Assembly (NCBI GenBank): GCA_965222125.1
Contig: CBDCTC010000003.1
Span: 124,001 to 188,000 of the forward strand
DNA from: CAZENU01 sp965222125
GTDB lineage: Bacteria > Chloroflexota > Dehalococcoidia > Lucifugimonadales > CAZENU01
Length of the DNA: 64,000 bases
Direction of reading: 5' to 3'
Shown here: one piece after another, positions 60,825-64,000 of the stretch
Numbering within the stretch: position 1 is the stretch's first letter
Layout: every line of letters starts with the position of its first letter
Notes under the pieces: generated by a model
Told to the model about the DNA's origin: nothing
Database searches by the model: none
What the model saw: only the letters and a program-made list of their open reading frames with translations
Translations under genes and position numbers: made by a program

Positions 60825-61805
60825 ATGGGATTCAAGCTGGTGATAATGGCCACGGGGCCCATGGATACTCACCTCACCGAGGAACAGGCGGAGGAGTGGC
60901 CCCGAAGGCTGAGGGAGCTGGTCCCGGACATAGAGATCGAGTCCTGTCCTTCGGTCGAGGAGGCGATGGACGTGATCGGCGACGCCGACGCGGCGTTCGG
61001 CAACGTGATCCCGGAGCTCTTCGAACGCGCGAAGCGGCTCCGGTGGGTCCAGAGCCCAAGGGTGGCGCCCAAGGCCGGGTACTACCATCGGGCGCTGGTC
61101 GACAGCGACGTAGTCGTCACGAACATGCGCGGCATATTCAGCGACCTCATCGGCGCGCACATCATGGCTTTTCTGCTGGCCTTCAGCCGCGGGATGCACG
61201 TCTACCTGCCTCGGCAGCTCAGGCGCGAGTGGAACAAGGATGCGCCGACCGTCTACCTGCCCGAGGCGACGGCCGTCATTGTCGGCGTCGGCGGCATAGG
61301 TGCGGAGGCGGCGCGGCTGTGCTCGCAGTTCGGCATAACGGTGTTGGGCGTCGACGCCCGGGTCACGGAGCTGCCGCCCGGCGTGTCGGAGCTGTACCGG
61401 CCCGACCGGCTCCACGAAGTGCTGCCCAGGGCCGACTTTCTTGTCGTGACCGTGCCGGAGACCCCGGAGACCATCGGGATGTTCGCCGCGCCCGTGTTTC
61501 GCCTGATGAAGTCGACGGCTTATCTGATCAACATAGGGCGAGGCGCCACCGTGGTGCTGGACGACCTCGTGGCGGCTCTGCGCGCCGGCGAGATCGCGGG
61601 CGCGGGCCTTGACGTGTACGAGACCGAGCCGCTGCCGCCAGACCATCCGTTGTGGACCACGCCCGGCGTTCTGATGACGCCGCACATGGCGGCGAGCGGG
61701 CCATACGTGGAGGAGCGCAGAGCGGAAATCTTCATGGACAACTGCGTGAGATTCAACGAAGGCAGGGAACTGCGCAACGTCGTGGACAAGGCGAGATGGT
61801 TCTAG
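60825..61805 (+). CDS. D-isomer-specific 2-hydroxyacid dehydrogenase
   Basis: 326 residues from the ATG at 60825. The NAD-binding strand is AVIVGVGGIGAEAARLCSQFGITVLGVDAR, and the catalytic residues are in LINIGRGATVVLDDL (Arg), TVPETPETIGMF (Glu region) and LMTPHMAAS (His). The family reduces 2-oxo acids or oxidises D-2-hydroxy acids. The N-terminal substrate domain is short but complete (SPRVAPKAGYYHRALVDSDVVVTNMRGI). It starts 130 bases after the ISNCY element and ends four bases before the tRNA on the other strand. The true upstream region may have been changed by the insertion. Confidence 0.87.
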   Translation: MGFKLVIMATGPMDTHLTEEQAEEWPRRLRELVPDIEIESCPSVEEAMDVIGDADAAFGNVIPELFERAKRLRWVQSPRVAPKAGYYHRALVDSDVVVTNMRGIFSDLIGAHIMAFLLAFSRGMHVYLPRQLRREWNKDAPTVYLPEATAVIVGVGGIGAEAARLCSQFGITVLGVDARVTELPPGVSELYRPDRLHEVLPRADFLVVTVPETPETIGMFAAPVFRLMKSTAYLINIGRGATVVLDDLVAALRAGEIAGAGLDVYETEPLPPDHPLWTTPGVLMTPHMAASGPYVEERRAEIFMDNCVRFNEGRELRNVVDKARWF

Positions 61806-61808
61806 GAG

Positions 61809-61880
61809 CGCCCCCGGCGGGACTCGAACCCGCGCACCTGGCTCCGGAGGCCAGTGCTCTATCCGCTGAGCTACAGGGGC
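61809..61880 (-). tRNA. tRNA-Arg (CCG)
   Basis: A complete cloverleaf of 72 bases: acceptor GCCCCTG/CGGGGGC with one G-T pair, D stem GCTC/GAGC, anticodon stem CTGGC/GCCAG with loop CTCCGGA (anticodon CCG), four-base variable loop GTGC, T stem GCGGG/CCCGC with TTCGAGT, discriminator G. CCA is not encoded. It reads the CGG codon. Convergent with the dehydrogenase gene. Confidence 0.95.
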
Positions 61881-61939
61881 CGGCGGCAACTATAGCAAGG
61901 GCGCTCTACCGCAACAAGCCCGCGAGAATACCCGGATTC

Positions 61940-62060
61940 ACTACCTGACCGGGGCGGTCGGCGTGACCGACTGCTTCCGGTGTTCCGGCGGCGCACCCTG
62001 CCGGGGATGGATTGCCGCGTTCGCAGCAACGACGGAGGTGGGGAAGACCAGCCGCGAACG
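61940..62060 (+). repeat. Dispersed intergenic repeat, copy 3
   Basis: Contains GGCGTGACCGACTGCTTCCG, GGCGCACCCTGCCGGGGATG, GATTGCCGCGTTCGCAG and GACGGAGGTGGGG in the order seen in copy 1 (240-368, inverted) and partly in copy 2 (51100-51170). It lies between the tRNA and the promoter of the collagen-like gene. No open frame of protein character. Confidence 0.6.
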
Positions 62061-62180
62061 GCGGCGCGCTCGCGGATTCCTGATCGCGGCGGCGGCGCCA
62101 AGAGGGCGCGCTAGGCGTGAATGTTCGAAAGATCTTGGTAGCGTGGATATGTTGGTCGCGTGGATATGTGGATATAGGGG

Positions 62181-62208
62181 TTGACAACCCAAGTCGTGCA
62201 TATATAAT
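62181..62208 (+). promoter_or_regulatory. Consensus sigma-70-type promoter for the collagen-like gene
   Basis: TTGACA (62181-62186), 16-base spacer, TATAAT (62203-62208); both boxes perfect. Transcription would begin near 62215, leaving a leader of about 115 bases to the ATG at 62329. The leader contains a CGCCG/CGGCG stem near 62229-62250 and ends with AGAGAGGGGCGAA as the ribosome site. Just upstream, GCGTGGATATG occurs twice (near 62139 and 62158). Confidence 0.8.
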
Positions 62209-62328
62209 GGTGCAGCCTTCAGGCAGGTCGCCGGGAATCCCTAGCGGCGTTCGTCATGGCGTGGCGAGGCCTGATTTGGTCAACCTTCGGGCGATCGATC
62301 GAAAACGGATTCTTTAGAGAGGGGCGAA

Positions 62329-63345
62329 ATGACTATTAACCTAACTAGGCGTTCTGTTCTGTTGGCTGTGCTCATCTCAATGTTCTCAATGTTGGTTCTG
62401 GCGGCCTGTGCCGGCGCAGCCGGCAAGCCGGGGCTACCTGGACCTGCGGGTCTGGCGGGTAATCCCGGTCTGCCTGGCCTTCAGGGTACCGCCGGCGAGC
62501 CCGGCGAGCCCGGCAAGCCCGGTCTACCCGGTGCGCCCGGCGCGCCCGGCAAGCCCGGTCTACCCGGTCTACCCGGTGCTCGCGGCTTGACCGGCTCTTC
62601 CGGCGTATCTCCGGACTCCGCCATAGTCGTCGTAGGCGGCACGATCTACTTGGATGGTAGCGCGACGATCTGGGGTTCGGGCTTCGAGAAATTCGAGCCG
62701 GTCACGGTCTTCATCGACATCGACAACAGGCAGGACGTGGCCAAGGGCGTCAACCTCGTGGTCGGCACAGCGACCGCCGACGAGGGCGGCGCGTTCAGTC
62801 TCGTCGCTAACGGCGCGGACTACATGACGAGTATCATCTTCGAGCCTGATACCTTCCGTGACGTCCCCAACCTCGCGCAGCGCCTGAACGACGGCGTCAG
62901 GGCGGGTGTCATATTCTCGCTCGTCGCGGTCGGCGAGGACGGCACCAGGGCATCGTCGCCTGTGGCGATCAAGGCGCAGTCCCCGCTGGTGCCTCCGCCT
63001 CCGGCTGCCCCGGTCAAGGGCTCGATCATGGTCGGGTCGATTGGTCAGGACGGGCTGTTCATCAACGGCCTGGCGGCCGAGGGCGGGGAGATTACGATCA
63101 TAGGGGCAGGCTTCGACGCCGGCGCCTTGGTCCCCCTCCGGCTCAACGGCGCGATCTGGACGAGCGTGATCGCAGGGGCTGACGGGACGATATTGGTCAA
63201 CTTAACGGCCGAGATCTTCGCAGGTGGCACGACCGAGGCCGTCGGAGCCGGCGCGCAGCAGGTTGAGGTTACCGACTCCGCCGGTAAGACGGGCTACAAG
63301 GCGCCGTTGTGGATCGTGGCCAAGGAAGCGGCTGCCGAGGAATAG
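62329..63345 (+). CDS. Collagen-like (Gly-X-Y) lipoprotein
   Basis: 338 residues. Lipoprotein signal with Cys27 (LVLAAC). Residues 32-92 are 20 uninterrupted Gly-X-Y triplets, rich in GKPGLPG, GEPGEPG and GAPGAPG, the pattern of bacterial collagen-like triple helices. Then two similar beta-sandwich domains, each with an IPT-like opening (GGTIYLDGSATIWGSGFEKFEPVTVFI and GGEITIIGAGFDAGALVPLRL) separated by a PPPPAAP linker. It has its own strong promoter and terminator, so it is a single, probably highly expressed surface protein that may form trimers. An adhesion or cell-surface role is likely; partner unknown. Confidence 0.82.
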   Translation: MTINLTRRSVLLAVLISMFSMLVLAACAGAAGKPGLPGPAGLAGNPGLPGLQGTAGEPGEPGKPGLPGAPGAPGKPGLPGLPGARGLTGSSGVSPDSAIVVVGGTIYLDGSATIWGSGFEKFEPVTVFIDIDNRQDVAKGVNLVVGTATADEGGAFSLVANGADYMTSIIFEPDTFRDVPNLAQRLNDGVRAGVIFSLVAVGEDGTRASSPVAIKAQSPLVPPPPAAPVKGSIMVGSIGQDGLFINGLAAEGGEITIIGAGFDAGALVPLRLNGAIWTSVIAGADGTILVNLTAEIFAGGTTEAVGAGAQQVEVTDSAGKTGYKAPLWIVAKEAAAEE

Positions 63346-63395
63346 GACGGCAGCTAAGCTCGGCTGTAGTCCCGGGGCAAACACGCTAGCGTAAA

Positions 63396-63435
63396 AGAGA
63401 GAGTTCCGCCTTTGAGATAGGCGGGGCTCTCTCTT
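63396..63435 (+). terminator. Terminator hairpin of the collagen-like gene
   Basis: Stem AGAGAGAGTTCCGCCT / AGGCGGGGCTCTCTCT with two G-T pairs around the loop TTGAGAT, 50 bases after the stop. The T run after it is short (TTCTGTGT), so efficiency is uncertain. Confidence 0.6.
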
Positions 63436-64000
63436 CTGTGTCCCAACCCAAGGAGGCCCATGGTCCCGGGACCCCCAAGAAAGCCCACGACTCTCCCCAC
63501 TGCTGGAGGGCGCCAGGCGTCGGACAGCCTAGTCCGGCAGTTCCCGCTGACGCACCCTCTCTTGTGGCCGGATGGAAGCGCCGGACGTTCTGTCTGCCTC
63601 CGACCAACGAGCGCCGTCCACTTCCTGTGGCCGACGCATACGCGGACCCGGCTTGCGACAAGAGCCCTCCGAGTCTGCGGATGAGCACTCCCCCGTACCG
63701 GGCCGGGTACGGACTTGGCACCGGTGTCGGCCTCGACTCCGCGCGGCGACCGCGTCGCCGGGAGGTTCGCAAGGTCTTGCACCCAGGCTCTCGCCCCCGG
63801 AGGAAATCCGCGGGCTGCTCCCCGACGAGTCTGCGAGGATGGTCCCCGGGCCGAACTGCTTACGTCTGCGGAGACCCAAGCATCGGCGCGGCGATGCGCG
63901 GCGGTTGATCGGCAGCCCTGGACGCGGCGACGCCCGGCGGAGCACACAGACCCACAGCCCTGAGCGGCCCTACGCGGGACGATCACGCAGGCCGAGTCCT
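63436..64000. other. About 560 bases without a supported gene, rich in hairpins
   Basis: Open frames exist on both strands but none has protein-like composition or a ribosome binding site worth trusting. Short strong palindromes are seen, such as CCGTACC/GGTACGG near 63691-63709 and GGCGAC/GTCGCC near 63746-63761. I could not match it to RNase P RNA, tmRNA or a known riboswitch. It may hold a structured RNA or the regulatory end of a gene beyond the window. Confidence 0.4.

Noticed and set aside
63354..63986. A 210-codon minus-strand frame in the right-edge gap
   Set aside because: Composition is dominated by Arg, Gly, Ser and Pro with no domain pattern, and it runs through the terminator hairpin of the collagen-like gene.
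63436..64000. RNase P RNA or tmRNA at the right edge
   Set aside because: A stretch like GGAGGAAATCCGCGGGC resembles the start of RNase P RNA, but the other conserved segments were not found at sensible distances, and no tmRNA tRNA-like ends exist.

Overview
The window is high-G+C bacterial DNA with dense, mostly minus-strand operons. The gene content is an unusual mix: two hydantoinase/oxoprolinase HyuA+HyuB pairs, three N-acyl-D-amino-acid deacylases, five TIM-barrel amidohydrolases or amidohydrolase-like proteins, a carbon-nitrogen hydrolase, a CocE-type hydrolase, several beta-propeller glycosidase- or sialidase-like proteins, and a family of five YbhB/YbcL (PEBP) lipoproteins. Paralogue-rich organic-matter catabolism of this kind fits a Chloroflexota lineage (SAR202/Dehalococcoidia-like, marine or sponge-associated). 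That placement is inferred from gene content; no marker gene here proves it.

Layout. 0-4 kb: the edge of a DUF5678-like gene, a retropepsin-like protease, a carbon-nitrogen hydrolase, a solo trpB and an AbrB/PIN toxin-antitoxin pair. 4-10.6 kb: a minus-strand operon amidohydrolase - HyuA - deacylase - HyuB behind a promoter with a palindromic operator candidate. 10.8-17.7 kb: cell-surface genes (solute-binding lipoprotein, PGF-pre-PGF membrane-anchored protein, four tandem PEBP lipoproteins). 18-20.6 kb: a propeller glycosidase-like gene plus a Gfo/Idh/MocA oxidoreductase. 20.6-24.8 kb: a type III restriction-modification pair, each gene carrying a frameshift. 25-28.5 kb: a sialidase-like gene and a deacylase with a C-terminal frameshift. 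28.5-31 kb: a lower-G+C island with MauE/MauD-like genes (frameshifted) and a novel lipoprotein. 31-39 kb: CoA ligase, the second HyuB/HyuA pair, MsrA and an amidohydrolase pair. 39-44.7 kb: a decayed BrnA-like antitoxin, CocE hydrolase, a second propeller protein and a third deacylase. 44.8-50 kb: a transglutaminase-like membrane protein without its catalytic Cys, a second amidohydrolase pair and a fifth PEBP. 50-54 kb: a propeller protein and two tandem class III aminotransferases, one without the PLP lysine. 54-60.7 kb: an RCC1-repeat lipoprotein gene split by an IS1380-type element, then an ISNCY-type element. 60.8-64 kb: a 2-hydroxyacid dehydrogenase, tRNA-Arg(CCG), a collagen-like lipoprotein and a structured region without a gene.

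How the genes fit together. The hydantoinase, deacylase, amidohydrolase and nitrilase-like genes suggest scavenging of cyclic amides, N-acyl-D-amino acids and related peptide-like compounds; the solute-binding protein could supply substrate, and the propeller proteins and oxidoreductase suggest sugar work alongside. A recurring theme is an intact enzyme next to a paralogue whose catalytic residues are gone: two separate amidohydrolase pairs and one aminotransferase pair, plus a transglutaminase fold without its Cys. Single-base frameshifts are concentrated in the accessory genes (restriction-modification, toxin-antitoxin, MauE/D, RCC1) and almost absent from the metabolic operons, which points to real decay or to a poorly covered variable region.
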